A DNA stretch of 64,000 bases from Curtobacterium flaccumfaciens (lineage in GTDB: Bacteria > Actinomycetota > Actinomycetes > Actinomycetales > Microbacteriaceae), in contig CP121450.1 of assembly GCA_029689965.1 (NCBI GenBank), positions 1,674,001 to 1,738,000 of the forward strand, given 5' to 3'. A program made the position numbers and the translations under genes. Under the pieces are notes generated by a model. That model ran no database searches. It was not told the origin of the DNA and saw only the letters and a program-made list of their open reading frames with translations. Position 1 is the first letter of the stretch, and each line of letters begins with the position of its first letter. Shown one piece after another: positions 30,970 to 40,340 of the stretch.

Positions 30970-32240
30970 CCGACGCGACGACGACCGCCGGGACCGCGCC
31001 GTCCCTCCCGTCCGGACCTGCCGGCCGACTGGCGGACCTGCGCGCGCACTTCGGACCGCTGTTCGACCGGATCCGCGAGGGGGCAGTCGAGCGCGAGCTC
31101 GCGTCCGGGACGCCGGGCGACCGACCACTGCCGCACGGCGAGGTGCGCGCGCTCGCCGACGCCGGGTTCGGTCGGCTGCGCGTTCCGGAGGGCCTCGGCG
31201 GGTTCGGCGTGACCCTCGTGGAGCTCGCGCACCTGGTGACCGACCTCGCTGCTGCCGACTCGAACATCGCGCACCTCTGGCGCGGGCACTTCGGGTACAC
31301 CGAGCTCGTGCTGCTCCGGCCGGACTCCGACAGCCGCGACGAGTGGCTGCAGCGCATCGTCGAGGGGGCGATCGTGGGGAACGCGACGTCGGAGCGGACG
31401 GGAACCACGCTCGCCGACATCTCGACCACCGTGACGCCGGCCGGTCCTGGGTCCGTCCGTCTCGACGGCACGAAGTACTACTCGACCGGCACCCTCTACG
31501 CGGACTGGATCTACCTGGCGGCGGACCGGGACGGCGAACGCGTGACCTTCGCCGTGCCGGGCACCGCGCCGGGCGTGACCGGCATCGACGACTGGGACGG
31601 GTTCGGGCAGCGGCTCACCGCGTCCGGTACCACCGTGTTCGACGGCGTGCCGGTGGACCCTTCCGTGATCTCGGCCTACCGGGACGCTCCGCTCTCGCAC
31701 ATCCAGGCCTTCTACCAGCTGTACCTGCTGGCGGTCCTCGCCGGCATCGGGCAGGCGGTCGTCGACGACGCGGTCGCCTTCGTCCGGCCACGGACCCGCA
31801 CGTACATCCACGCGAACGCCGCCCGCCCGGCGATGATCCCCAGGTGCTGGCGGTCCTCGGCAGGCTGTCCGCGGGGGCCTTCACCGCCAGGTCGCTCGTC
31901 GTCGCTGCGGCAGGACTGCTCGACGGGGTCGTCGACACGAACGAGCCGGGGGTCGGCGTGGACCACGGGGTGCTGGACGCCGCCGAGAACGCGGTCTACC
32001 AGGCGCAGGTCGAGATCGGGCCGCGGGTCCTCCGGTCCTGCTCGGAGCTGTTCGAGGTGGGGGAGCGTCGGCGGCCGACCGGACCCGCGCGCTCGACCGG
32101 CACTGGCGGAACGCCCGGGTCGTGGCGTCGCACAACCCGGCCGTGTACAAGGAACGGCTCGTGGGGGAGTACGTGCTGCACGGGCGGGGCCGGTCGACGC
32201 GTGGGAGAAGTACCACGAGGTGGGGCCGACGCGGTTCTGA
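30966..32240 (+). CDS. Acyl-CoA dehydrogenase-like flavoprotein (DszC/SfnB type)
   Basis: About 425 residues. GRLRVPEGLGGFGVTLVELAHLVTDLAAADSNIAHLWRGHFGYTE and LDGTKYYSTGTLYADWIYLAADRDGERVTFAV are close to the DszC/SfnB branch, flavin monooxygenases with an acyl-CoA dehydrogenase fold that use FMNH2. Three frame breaks (about 31840, 32065, 32185); the tail ends NPAVYKERLVGEYVLHG and WEKYHEVGPTRF, typical of the branch. Paired with an NtaA/DszA enzyme, it suggests use of an organosulfur or similar heteroatom compound, perhaps imported by the MHS transporter. Confidence 0.85.
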   Translation: MTDATTTAGTAPSLPSGPAGRLADLRAHFGPLFDRIREGAVERELASGTPGDRPLPHGEVRALADAGFGRLRVPEGLGGFGVTLVELAHLVTDLAAADSNIAHLWRGHFGYTELVLLRPDSDSRDEWLQRIVEGAIVGNATSERTGTTLADISTTVTPAGPGSVRLDGTKYYSTGTLYADWIYLAADRDGERVTFAVPGTAPGVTGIDDWDGFGQRLTASGTTVFDGVPVDPSVISAYRDAPLSHIQAFYQLYLLAVLAGIGQAVVDDAVAFVRPRTRTYIHANAARPAMIPRCWRSSAGCPRGPSPPGRSSSLRQDCSTGSSTRTSRGSAWTTGCWTPPRTRSTRRRSRSGRGSSGPARSCSRWGSVGGRPDPRARPALAERPGRGVAQPGRVQGTARGGVRAARAGPVDAWEKYHEVGPTRF

Positions 32241-32269
32241 GGGGCGACTGCTCGCGCGACGCTGCCGGG

Positions 32270-32480
32270 CGCCCGTGGGGCGCCGCCGGGACGCCTACGG
32301 GGCGCCTACGGGACGCCTACGGCGGCGAGACTCGGCGTGGGCGACAAGTCTCGCGTCCCGAGGGCCGCGAACCGTCGCTCAGCCCGAGTCTCGGGGTGGG
32401 CGACAAGTCTCGCGTCCCGAGGGCCGCGAACCGTCGCTCAGCCCGAGTCTCGGCCCGCGCGCGACGAGTCTCGTGGCGCC
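32270..32480. repeat. Family 3 tandem pair with GCCTACGGG repeats
   Basis: GACGCCTACGGG-type units (32289-32322), then two identical 54 bp units at 32341-32394 and 32400-32453 (period 59), each GCGACAAGTCTCGCGTCCCG, then GAGGGCCGCGAACCGTCG, then CTCAGCCCGAGTCTCGG. A partial third follows. No gene lies here. Confidence 0.9.
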
Positions 32481-32482
32481 GC

Positions 32483-32827
32483 CTACGCCCAGCCGAGCTC
32501 GTGCAGGCGCTCGTCGTCGATGCCGTAGAAGTGGCCGATCTCGTGCACCAGCGTCGTGTGCACCTCGTCCTTGAGCTCCTCGACGGTGTCGCACTCGGCG
32601 AGGTGCTGCTTGCGGAACACCACGATGCGGTCCGGGAGCTCGCCGAAGCCGTACTGCCCGCGCTCCGTCGCCGCGATGCCGTCGTAGACGCCGAACAGGT
32701 CGGAGCCGTCCTCGGGCTCGTCCTCGACGACGAACACCACGTTGTCGAGGCCGTCGACCATCTCGTCGGGGAGCAGGTCGAGCTCATCGGTCACGAGCTG
32801 CTCGAAGTCGTCGGCGGACATCTCCAT
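32483..32827 (-). CDS. Metallopeptidase (zincin, DUF1025-like)
   Basis: 114 residues, intact. VHTTLVHEIGHFYGIDDERLHELGW holds the HExxH zinc motif and a following HxxD-type ligand region; LPDRIVVFRKQHLAE is the conserved middle. Small minimal zincins of this family are widespread in Actinobacteria; substrates are unknown. I chose the ATG giving MEMSADDFEQL; an upstream in-frame ATG at 32866 would overlap the acyltransferase stop. It lies 35 bases after that gene and is probably co-transcribed. Confidence 0.85.
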   Translation of the reverse strand: MEMSADDFEQLVTDELDLLPDEMVDGLDNVVFVVEDEPEDGSDLFGVYDGIAATERGQYGFGELPDRIVVFRKQHLAECDTVEELKDEVHTTLVHEIGHFYGIDDERLHELGWA

Positions 32828-32862
32828 CACGGGTCCGATCGTCCCACACACGGTATGCGTCA

Positions 32863-34973
32863 TCACAGGACGTCATGACGGCGAAGCACTGCTCGGAGCG
32901 CTTCAGCGGAATGCACTGATGCTTCGGGGCTCGCGTGGAGAGCATCGACCCGCACGAGTTCGTGCCCGACGAACGCAGGGCACTTGCCGGTGACGCACCA
33001 GACGGGGCTGCTGTCGACCACGTCGTCCTCACCGAGGGCCTCTGCCATCGCGGAGGCGCGTGCGCGGTTCACCGCGTCCGTCGTGACGCAACGTGCCGGG
33101 GTCGACTGCGGTGCCGCGCACGTGCGTACGTCGGGCCCGTAGGGATTTGGGACCATCGCGACCGTTCGGATCGACGGTGTCCGCTCGGCCATGTCCGCGG
33201 TCCATCGTGCCCAGGTGGCGTGGCTGGCCGTGCCGCCTCCGGGTCGTTCCACCGTCGTGCTCGGCACGTTGATCGCGAGGATGACATCTGGGCGGAGCTC
33301 GGCGGCGACGTCGAGGACCTTCCGCTTGTGTTCCTCGCACGCCTCGACGTCGTCGACGAACGAGATCCGCTCGGACACCCACGGGCACGAGTACCTCGTG
33401 GCGACCACGATGCGCCATTCAGAGCCGGACCGCTCGGCGATCGCGCGGAGTGCAGGAGCTGTGAACGCGCCGCTCGAGTCCCCGACGACGAGAGCAGTCT
33501 TTCCGTCCTGCGCTCCGAAGCTGCAATCGTCGAGTGAGCTGCTCGTCCAGGCGGACGAACAGCCGAGGGTCTCTGCCCATTCGTCCGAACGGGGCAGCGC
33601 GTCCAGGTACCCGGGTGCCGACACCGCGTCGACCGAGGGCCGGACATCCGGCCACGTACTGCTCTCGAGGGCAGCTGCGAGCGCTTGCTGGCGGAGTGTG
33701 AGTTCGTCCGGTGGCGACTCTCCGTCAGAGGGTGCGTCTTCCGTCGCGCCATCGGTCACCTGGGAAGCGTCGACCACGTTCGTCTCGATCGGACGCGACT
33801 CCTCGATCGCGACGAGCCCGAGTACCGTGGCGACCGTGCCGAGTGCGACGACGGCCGTTCGCGCTCGTCCCCGGAACGCCGTCCGCGCCCAGCGCTTCCG
33901 AGCGCGTCGCGCCTCCGGGGACGCATCGAGTGCGCCCGACGGGAAGGCCATGAACGGACGTTCCAGCAGGCCGTGCGTGACGGTCGCGAGGAGGATCGAC
34001 AGCGGGATCACGAACCATGTCGCGCCCGCCGCCACGGCGGGCGCGAGGACCAGTACGGGAAGTGCCAGAGGTAGAGGGAGTAGCTGATCGCGCCGAGACC
34101 CGCCAGCGGAGGGAACGCGAGCAGCCGCGCGCCGAACGGACGAGATCTCGACCCGCTCACCAGGACGAGTGCGGTGCCGAGGACAGGGACGAGCGCGGCC
34201 GGAGCAGGAAAGCCTGCCGTGCCGTCCATGATCGTCGCTGCCACGATGATCGTCGCGAAACCCGAGCATCGGAGCACGGTCGCGACCGCTTCGGGAATGC
34301 GACGCCAGAGGTCGAGCCCGAAGGCGAGCATCGCGCCCGCCCCCAACTCCCAGGCTCGTGCCGCCGAGGAGAAGTACGCCGCATTCGGGTCGGTAGCCGT
34401 TTCGTACAGTGCCCAGGCGATGGACCCCGCGGCGATCAGCGCCATCGCCACGCCGGCGAACGTCGTCGGTCGGCCTGTTCGCCGTGTCACAGCGAGAACG
34501 GCGACCAGGAGGACCGGCAGGACGATGTAGACCTGTTCCTCGACGGACAGCGACCAAAGGTGTTGCAGTGGAGAGACCGGCCCGTCCGCGGTGAAGTAAT
34601 CGGTCTGCTGGGCGGCGAAGTGCCAGTTCGCCAGGAGCGCGGTGGCCCAGAGAGCATCGAGACCTGTCTGCATGGCCCGGCCCGAGGGGAACACGGCGTA
34701 CGCCGCGATCACGGTGACGCCGACCACGACTGCCGCGGCCGGGAGGAGCCTGCGGACGCGTCGGCCGAGGAACGCCACGAGGTTGATCCGGCCGGTCCTG
34801 CGGTACTCGCGCAGGAGGAGCCCGACGATGAGGAACCCGGAGATGACGAAGAAGACGTCGACGCCGACGAACCCGCCGACGGGCTGCCCGAGCACGTGTT
34901 CTGCGACGACGATCGACACTGCGACCGCACGAAGGGCTTGGATGTCAGGCCGGCGCTTGGTCGATGCTGTCAC
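32863..34973 (-). CDS. Acyltransferase 3 / SGNH hydrolase fusion (OafA-like)
   Basis: About 703 residues. The N-terminal ~10-helix acyltransferase 3 domain reads RPDIQALRAVAVSIVVAEHVLG and GVDVFFVISGFLIVGLLLRE; the C-terminal periplasmic-type SGNH domain has ALVVGDSSGAFTAPAL (Ser block) and VDALHASPEASVH (Asp-His block). Such proteins O-acetylate surface polysaccharide or peptidoglycan. One base is lost near 34065. GTG start with a TAACGT box 7 bases upstream. Confidence 0.92.
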
Positions 34974-34980
34974 GCGTCAG

Positions 34981-34986
34981 ACGTTA
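34981..34986 (-). promoter_or_regulatory. -10 box of the acyltransferase gene
   Basis: TAACGT on the minus strand, 7 bases before the GTG; leaderless arrangement. Confidence 0.45.
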
Positions 34987-35050
34987 GGGGAGAGGGTCGC
35001 ACCTTCCGAGTTCTCCACATGTTGCATTTCTGGCGTGCTCGACGACGACG

Positions 35051-35079
35051 AAGGCCCCGATCCACTGGACCGGGGCCTT
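35051..35079 (-). terminator. Terminator after tRNA-His
   Basis: AAGGCCCC and GGGGCCTT arms with additional inner pairing (CGGTCCAGTGGATCG) just after the tRNA 3' end. Confidence 0.75.
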
Positions 35080-35085
35080 CACATG

Positions 35086-35159
35086 GGTGAGTAACGGGTC
35101 TCGAACCCGCGACCTCCTAGACCACAACCAGGCGCTCTACCAACTGAGCTATACCCACC
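35086..35159 (-). tRNA. tRNA-His (GTG)
   Basis: Minus-strand cloverleaf: acceptor GTGGGTA pairs with TACTCAC (one G-T), D arm TAGCTCAGTTGGTAGAGC, anticodon arm CCTGGTTGTGGTCTAGG with GTG, T arm GCGGGTTCGAGACCCGT. The extra 5' G (-1) faces C73, the histidine identity element. CCA is not fully encoded. Confidence 0.95.
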
Positions 35160-35224
35160 ACGTGCACACCGGGCGGCCGGCGCGACCACTCAATAGTAGT
35201 ACATGCCGGAGCCGGGCCGGACCA

Positions 35225-35862
35225 CTACTCGGCGGCCGGCTGCGCCAACCGGGACTCCCACTTCTCGACGACCTCGGAGGCGACCGCGCGGACGTCGTCG
35301 GTGCTCGGCCCGGGCTCGGCGACGAAGCCCGCCCGGCGGTAGTACTCGAGCTCGCGGATCGACTCGAGGATGTCCGCGAGGGCCCGGTGCCCACCGTGCT
35401 TCTCCGGGGCGTTGAAGTACACCCGCGGAACCAGCGTCGGCAGAGTTCCTTGATGCTCGACACGTCGACGCTGCGGTAGTGCAGGTGGTTGTCGACGCGC
35501 GGCATGTACTTCGACAGGAACGACCGGTCGGTGCCGATCGTGTTGCCGGCCAGGGGAGCGGTGCCCTCGGCCGGGACGTGCTGGAGGATGTACTCCAGCA
35601 CCTGGTACTCGGCGTCCGCCAGCGACACGCCGTCCGGGATCTCGTCGATGAGGCCCGACGCGGTGTGCATGTTCGTCACGAACTCGTTCATGTTGTCGAG
35701 CGCGGACTGCTCCGGCTTGATGACGATGTCGAACCCGGGGTGCACGGGGACGAGGTCGAAGTCGGTGACGACCACGGCCACCTCGACGAGCTCGTCGACC
35801 TCGAGGTCGAGGCCGGTCATCTCGCAGTCGATCCAGACGAGGCGGTCGTTCGCAGTTGCCAT
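35225..35862 (-). CDS. orn: Oligoribonuclease
   Basis: About 212 residues. Degrades 2-5 nucleotide RNAs and pGpG. DEDDh exonuclease motifs: [12 protein letters not shown] (Exo I), [10 protein letters not shown] (Exo II region), and [14 protein letters not shown] (Exo III with His and Asp). One base is lost near 35440, between SSIKEL and the [13 protein letters not shown] block. TAGGAT sits 7 bases before the ATG. Confidence 0.96.
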
Positions 35863-35869
35863 GGTGTCG

Positions 35870-35875
35870 ATCCTA
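35870..35875 (-). promoter_or_regulatory. -10 box of orn
   Basis: TAGGAT on the minus strand, 7 bases before the ATG; leaderless arrangement. Confidence 0.55.
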
Positions 35876-36045
35876 TTCCGCGGTCGCGCGCGCTCCGAAG
35901 TCGGGCGTGCTGGCCGGTTCATCGGTCGCGTCCCGGCTGCGCGTCACCCGGCCCGGTGTCAGGGTGCCTTCGCGCCCGACTCTCGGCCGCGTGGCACCCG
36001 GTGCCTGGTGGGTTCGTATCCGGGGCGGTGCTGCCCGCATCTCCG

Positions 36046-36104
36046 GCGAGCGGGCGGAACGCACGTGTTCCCGTCTTCCGCCCGGGCAGCGTTCGCCCGC
36101 TCGC
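36046..36104. repeat. Family 2 element, copy 7
   Basis: GCGAGCGGGCGGAAC at the left and GTTCGCCCGCTCGC at the right: near-perfect terminal inverted repeats, 59 bases in all. Confidence 0.8.
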
Positions 36105-36130
36105 GCGTCCGGTCTGACCGGAGCAGCCAC

Positions 36131-36165
36131 GGCGACCGGCGACCGGCGACCGGCGACCGGCGACC
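36131..36165. repeat. Five tandem copies of GGCGACC
   Basis: Perfect 7-base unit repeated five times, abutting the family 1 palindrome that follows. Confidence 0.95.
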
Positions 36166-36217
36166 GTCTGGAGGCGCGGTGTCGGTCGACGGGCCGGCAC
36201 CGCGCCTCCAGGCGGTC
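36162..36217. repeat. Family 1 palindrome, copy 6
   Basis: GACCGTCTGGAGGCGCGGTG opposite CACCGCGCCTCCAGGCGGTC with a 16-base GC-rich centre. Confidence 0.8.
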
Positions 36218-36318
36218 GCCTTCACCGCGAACGGGCGGATTCCGCGCGCGGTGCCGGCCGCTCTGCGGCGCTTCGGGCTGCTCGGCGGTGCCCGGGTGAG
36301 CGGCACAGCGCAGGTTCA

Positions 36319-36376
36319 TGCGAGCGGGCGGAAGCAGTGCCGATCGCGCAGCGAGGGTGTCGCATTTCGCCCGATC
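36319..36376. repeat. Family 2 element, copy 8
   Basis: GCGAGCGGGCGGAAG left, GCATTTCGCCCGATCG right. Shares its inner part (CGCGCAGCGAG) with copy 9. Confidence 0.75.
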
Positions 36377-36456
36377 GGCCAGACGGCGCGGCCGCAGCGC
36401 GGTGCCGCCGCAGCGCGGCGCGGCCGCGGGTGGTGGGCCGCAGGCGGGAGCAGTAC

Positions 36457-36515
36457 GCGAGCGGGCGGAAGTGGTGGCGCTCGCGCAGCGAGAGTGCCGC
36501 ATTTCGCCCGCTCGC
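36457..36515. repeat. Family 2 element, copy 9
   Basis: GCGAGCGGGCGGAAG left, GCATTTCGCCCGCTCGC right, 59 bases. Confidence 0.8.
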
Positions 36516-36562
36516 GAGGGGCGAGCGGGGTGGGGCGGACGGCGCTGGAACGGCGCGCGGCG

Positions 36563-37802
36563 TCAGGACATCTCGCCCGCGGTGATGGCCTCGGCCTCGA
36601 CGGGCTCCGGCTCGGCGCCGTCGTCCACCCGGCGCAGGGCCTTCGTGGTGAGGAGCACGACCACGAACGCGACCGTGACCGATGCTCCCGCGAAGACGTA
36701 CGCGGCCGAGGGAGCGTAGGCGTCGGCGAGCAGGGTGGCGACCGGCGGGGCGATCGCACCACCGATGAAGCGCACGGCGGAGTAGGCGCTCGAGGCGACG
36801 GAGCGGGGAGGTCGGTGGCCTCCATGACGCACTCGGTGAGCACGGTGTTCAGGACACCGAGCACGAGCCCGCCGACGATCACGCAGATGATGAGCCCCAC
36901 CTGCGACCGCACGACCACGGCCGCGGCGAACAGGTCGAGCGCGAGCAGCGGGAGCGCGATCTTGAGCACGGTCGTCCGGCGGAGACGGGCGGTGAGCATC
37001 GGCGCGATCCACACCGAGGTGATCGCGAGACCGACGCCCCAGCCGAAGAACGTGAAGCCGATGCCGAGTGCGCCGAATCCGAGCGGGAACGGCGTGTAGG
37101 CGAGCAGGACGAAGAAGCCGATGTTGTAGAACAGCGCGGTCACGGCGAGGGCGGCGAGCGCCGGGCGGGCGAGGGCACGGAACGGAGCGGAGAGCTTCGT
37201 CGGGGTGGGCTTCTCGAGGTTCTTCGTCTTGAGCAGCGTGACGATGGCGATGAACGCGATGGCCATCAGGGTCGTGACGCCGAAGAACGGGCCCCGCCAG
37301 CTGACCGAGCCGAGCAGGCCGCCGACGAGCGGTCCCACCGCGATGCCGAGTCCGAGGGCCGCCTCGTACAGGATGATGGCCGACGCGGTACCGCCTGACG
37401 CCGCACCGACGATGGTGGCGAGCGCGGTGGAGATGAAGAGCGCGTTGCCGAGGCCCCAGCCGGCGCGGAAGTCGATGATGGTCCACACGCTGTTCGAGGT
37501 GGCGGCGAGCACGGAGAACACGACGATGAGCGCGAGCCCGATGAGCAGGGTGTTCTTCGGCCGATGCGGCTCGACACCCAGCTGGTGAAGAACATCGCGA
37601 CGCCGGTGACGGCCAGGTAGCTCGTGAAGAGCAGCTCCGTCTGCGCGGCGGTGGCATGCAGCGACGACGCGATCGCGGGGAGGATCGGGTCGACGAGGCC
37701 GATGCCCATGAAGGCGACGACGCAGGCGAAGGCGATCGCCCAGACTGCGGACGACTGCTTGAGGATGCTGCCGGACTGTGCGGCCGGTGCGTGGGCGTTC
37801 AC
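36563..37802 (-). CDS. MFS efflux transporter (DHA1-like)
   Basis: About 414 residues, 12 predicted membrane helices. AFACVVAFMGIGLVDPILPAIASSLHATAAQTELLFTSYLAVTGVAMFFTSWVSSRIG carries the DHA1 drug/H+ antiporter start; GLGIAVGPLVGGLLGSVSWRGPFF is antiporter motif C. Frame breaks near 37560 and 36810. Its GTG overlaps the stop of the MarR-family gene (GTGA), the standard repressor-efflux pair, so export of a toxic compound is likely. Substrate unknown. Confidence 0.9.
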
Positions 37803-38259
37803 GCGGTGATCTCCGTTCTGGTGGTGGCGGTGTTCGACGAGGTGGCGGTTCGTGACGCGATGAGCGCTGCCGCTTCGTGCAGGACGTCCCAGTCGTCGTC
37901 GCCGAGGTCGGCGAACACGGGGCCGACGGTGCTGGTCATGGTGGCTCGCCAGTCGACGAGGCGGGTGCGACCGAGGTCGGTGAGCTCGATGAGCTGGCCG
38001 CGCGAGTCGCCGGGTCGACGCTGCGCGAGATGAGCCCGTCGGCGAGCATGCCGGCGACGAGTCGGGTCATGGTCGGCTGGGCGACGCGGGAGGCGGCGGC
38101 GAGCTCGCCGAGCCGGAGCGGCTGGTCGGTCTCGAGGATGCCGAGGGTGCGCCACACGGCCGAGGAGGTGGTGTTCCCCGTGGCCTGGGCGGCGGTGCGG
38201 ATCAGACGGTTCACCGAGACGAGGAGTGTCTCGATCGTCTGCTCGCGGCTTGGTTGCAT
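37799..38259 (-). CDS. MarR-family transcriptional regulator
   Basis: About 153 residues. Helix-turn-helix LRLGELAAASRVAQPTMTRLVAGMLADGLISR and the wing RSVDPATR, then RGQLIELTDLGRTRLVDWR. One base is lost near 38015 in the wing. It is the first gene of the efflux operon and probably represses it by binding the palindrome at 38271, 12 bases before its own ATG. Confidence 0.92.
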
Positions 38260-38270
38260 AGCTGAACTAT

Positions 38271-38283
38271 ATAGCAATGCTAT
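38271..38283. promoter_or_regulatory. Predicted MarR operator
   Basis: ATAGCA-A-TGCTAT, a perfect 13-base inverted repeat in an AT-rich spot between the marR-like gene and the small gene at 38321. Size and position match autoregulatory MarR sites. Confidence 0.65.
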
Positions 38284-38320
38284 GCATGCCGCAACAGGTG
38301 GCGCCTGGTACAAGGGATGC

Positions 38321-38611
38321 ATGAGCGACATCAGCATCCACGAGGGCGACGAGTACACCGCGATCTTCCACGGCGGACCCTTCGACGGCACGACCGACAC
38401 CCGCACCGCCACGAGCGACGCGCTGGACGAGGAGGTCACGGTGTTCGCTGACGTCGAGGGGCTGCAGACCGCCTTCACCTACCGTGCGACGAAGTCCCGC
38501 CAGGTGCTCGACCAGACCTCGGTCGAGTTCGAGTACGTGCCCGCCGAGTCCGAACCCGTCGACGACCTGCAGGACCGCGGGGACCGCAGCGGCGAGTTCG
38601 ACCGGGAGTAG
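38321..38611 (+). CDS. Small acidic hypothetical protein
   Basis: 96 residues. MSDISIHEGDEYTAIFHGGPFDGTTDTRTAT resembles the GGPFDG start of short actinobacterial and phage-borne proteins of unknown function; the rest is acidic and soluble. Divergent from the MarR gene with the operator between them, so it may be co-regulated. Confidence 0.6.
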   Translation: MSDISIHEGDEYTAIFHGGPFDGTTDTRTATSDALDEEVTVFADVEGLQTAFTYRATKSRQVLDQTSVEFEYVPAESEPVDDLQDRGDRSGEFDRE

Positions 38612-38672
38612 CGGAAGAACGGCACGGCGCGCATCGGGAGTAGCACGCCACCCCGCCGCGTTGCGAGATCAC

Positions 38673-38933
38673 GTGCAGCTCGACCTCTGGACCTCCGCCT
38701 TCTGCGCGCCGTGCTCAGCCGCCCGCCGGGTCGCGGCCCAGGCCTCGGAACTGGTCCCCGGGCTGCGCGTGGTCGATCGCGACGTGGCGAACCACCCGGA
38801 GCAGGCGGAGGGACTCGGCATCCGGTCGACCCCCACGATCATCGTGCGGCGGGACGACGGCGCCGAGGTCTTCCGCTCACCGGGTGTCCCGACCCGTGAC
38901 CAGCTGCTGCTCGCGATCGCCAAGGCGCTCTGA
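38673..38933 (+). CDS. Thioredoxin-like small redox protein
   Basis: 86 residues from a GTG. VQLDLWTSAFCAPCSAARRVAAQ has a CxxC active site (CAPC) after a beta strand, and IRSTPTIIVRRDDG holds the cis-Pro loop of the thioredoxin fold. It is shorter than thioredoxin, closer to glutaredoxin-like or thiol-disulfide proteins. Its last 57 bases overlap the end of the convergent DUF6716-like gene. Confidence 0.8.
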   Translation: MQLDLWTSAFCAPCSAARRVAAQASELVPGLRVVDRDVANHPEQAEGLGIRSTPTIIVRRDDGAEVFRSPGVPTRDQLLLAIAKAL

Positions 38934-40246
38934 GGCATCGGCTCGCTGGCTGGTCGGGGCCAGGAGCAGGGGCGTCTCCGTCGGACGCACCAGGCGTCGC
39001 ACCTGCCGGCCGCACCGCTTCAGCGCCCGGACCGGCGCGCCGATGACCAGGGCGACGGCGCCGAGCACGCTCCGGTCATCCTGCCCGAGAGCGTTCTTCC
39101 GCTCCCAGGCCCGCCGGAGCACGCCCCGCGACTCCGGCGTGCGGCCGGACGGTCCACCAGGACTCCGGCGTCGCGCATCGCCATCAGCTGCTCGGCTCGC
39201 GGGGCCCAGTCGTTCTCGGTCTCGGGGTGGAAGTGGTTGTCGTGCATCCACTCCGCGCGGACGACTCCGAAACGACCGTCCACGAGGTCGATCGCGTCGC
39301 CTTCGAGGCCACTGCCCACGAACACCTCGTTGATGAGGTGCCGGCCGATGCCGAAGTCGGTGAGGGTGAGAGCCGGGACACCTCGGGCCGCCGCTTCGAG
39401 GACGGCCGTCGAGCTGACCGTCACGAGGGCGACGGCACGGTCGAGGTGTTCCGACATGGGTCCGCTCTCCACCACCAGGTTCGCCGGAGCACCCGCCGGT
39501 ACGAGGCTCGGGTACGGGTCCTGCTCACGGTGCGTCTGGGGTTCGCCGGCCCCCGCGCGCACCTTGATCACGACGCGCCACTCCGGGTGCCGCCGAGCGG
39601 TCTCGACGAGCCAACCCACGACCCGTACACGGTCGGCGCGGTCCGCGGGGACGCTCGGCTGGGCGGCGAAGACGACGGCGTCGCGCACGCCTGACACCGT
39701 CGTCGCGGCGTCCCGGACGTCCGCCACCGTCGTCACGGCCGTGCCGCGCCGCGCGAACGGCAGCGTGGCGAGCGCGAAGTGCGGGACGACGCCGCCCCCG
39801 GCCGCGAGCTCCTCGTACGCCCGGACCTCGCGGTGGCTGTGCAGCACGAACAGGTCGGCGCGGGCGCGGAAGAACACGCCCTTCCACTTCGCCGGGAACG
39901 AGATGCCCGGCAGCCCCGTCACGAGGACCGGTCGTCGGGACACCCGACGGTGCACCTCCTCGATGACGAGTTCGGCGACGGGGCCGATCAGCGAGACGAG
40001 GACGGCGTCCGGCGGGTCCTGCCGCAGCCGTTCGACGATCGCGTCGACCTCGAGCGGCTCCGGGGGCGCCGCCGCGAGGTGCGCGAGCCGGTGGTCGAGA
40101 CCCCGGAACGCGGACCGCAGCTGCGCGCGGCTCGCGGAGCGGGGCGTCGCGACGGTGACCAGCTCGAGCTCCCAGTGCGCCGGCGCGCCGGCCAGCAGGT
40201 GGGCGCCCCACTTCGCGAACGAGTCGGTGTCGACCAGAGCGACCAC
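38877..40246 (-). CDS. DUF6716-like putative glycosyltransferase
   Basis: About 456 residues. VALVDTDSFAKWGAHLLAGAP at the N-terminus, GLPGISFPAKWKGVFFRARADLFVLHSHREVRAYEELAAGGGV and VTVSSTAVLEAAARGVPALTLTDFGIGRHLINEVFVGSGL, the last being a GT-B nucleotide-sugar site. The frame is broken near 39150; the basic C-terminus (RALKRCGRQVRRLVRPTET) follows. Third gene after neuA and neuB, so it probably transfers the nonulosonic acid they make. Overlaps the convergent redox gene by 57 bases. Confidence 0.72.
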
Positions 40247-40267
40247 GCGTCGGACGCGTGGGGACGT

Positions 40268-40297
40268 GACGGACTGGAGGCGCGCCTCCAGTCCGTC
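40268..40297. repeat. Family 1 palindrome, minimal copy 7 (perfect, 30 bp)
   Basis: GACGGACTGGAGGCG meets its exact reverse complement; the inner part present in longer copies is missing. It lies inside the neu operon, between neuB and the glycosyltransferase, so it may weaken readthrough. Confidence 0.9.
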
Positions 40298-40340
40298 CGT
40301 CGGCTCGCCCCGCCGCTGCTCACGTCGTGGCGACCGCTCG

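Larger units (their letters stand above)
35880..36562. other. Repeat-filled intergenic island of about 680 bp
   Basis: No gene recognised. It contains three family 2 elements, a 7-base tandem repeat and a family 1 palindrome, the densest repeat cluster in the window. Confidence 0.75.

Noticed and set aside
32341..32453. CRISPR-like direct repeats
   Set aside because: Only two identical units with a 5-base gap, no variable spacers and no cas genes.
32828..32866. Longer start for the zincin (MMTHTVCGTIGPV...)
   Set aside because: Non-conserved extension that would overlap the acyltransferase stop; the internal ATG gives the usual family length.
36046..36515. CRISPR or IS ends in the family 2 cluster
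   Set aside because: Elements are ~58 bp with inverted ends and variable centres, spaced irregularly, and no transposase is present.
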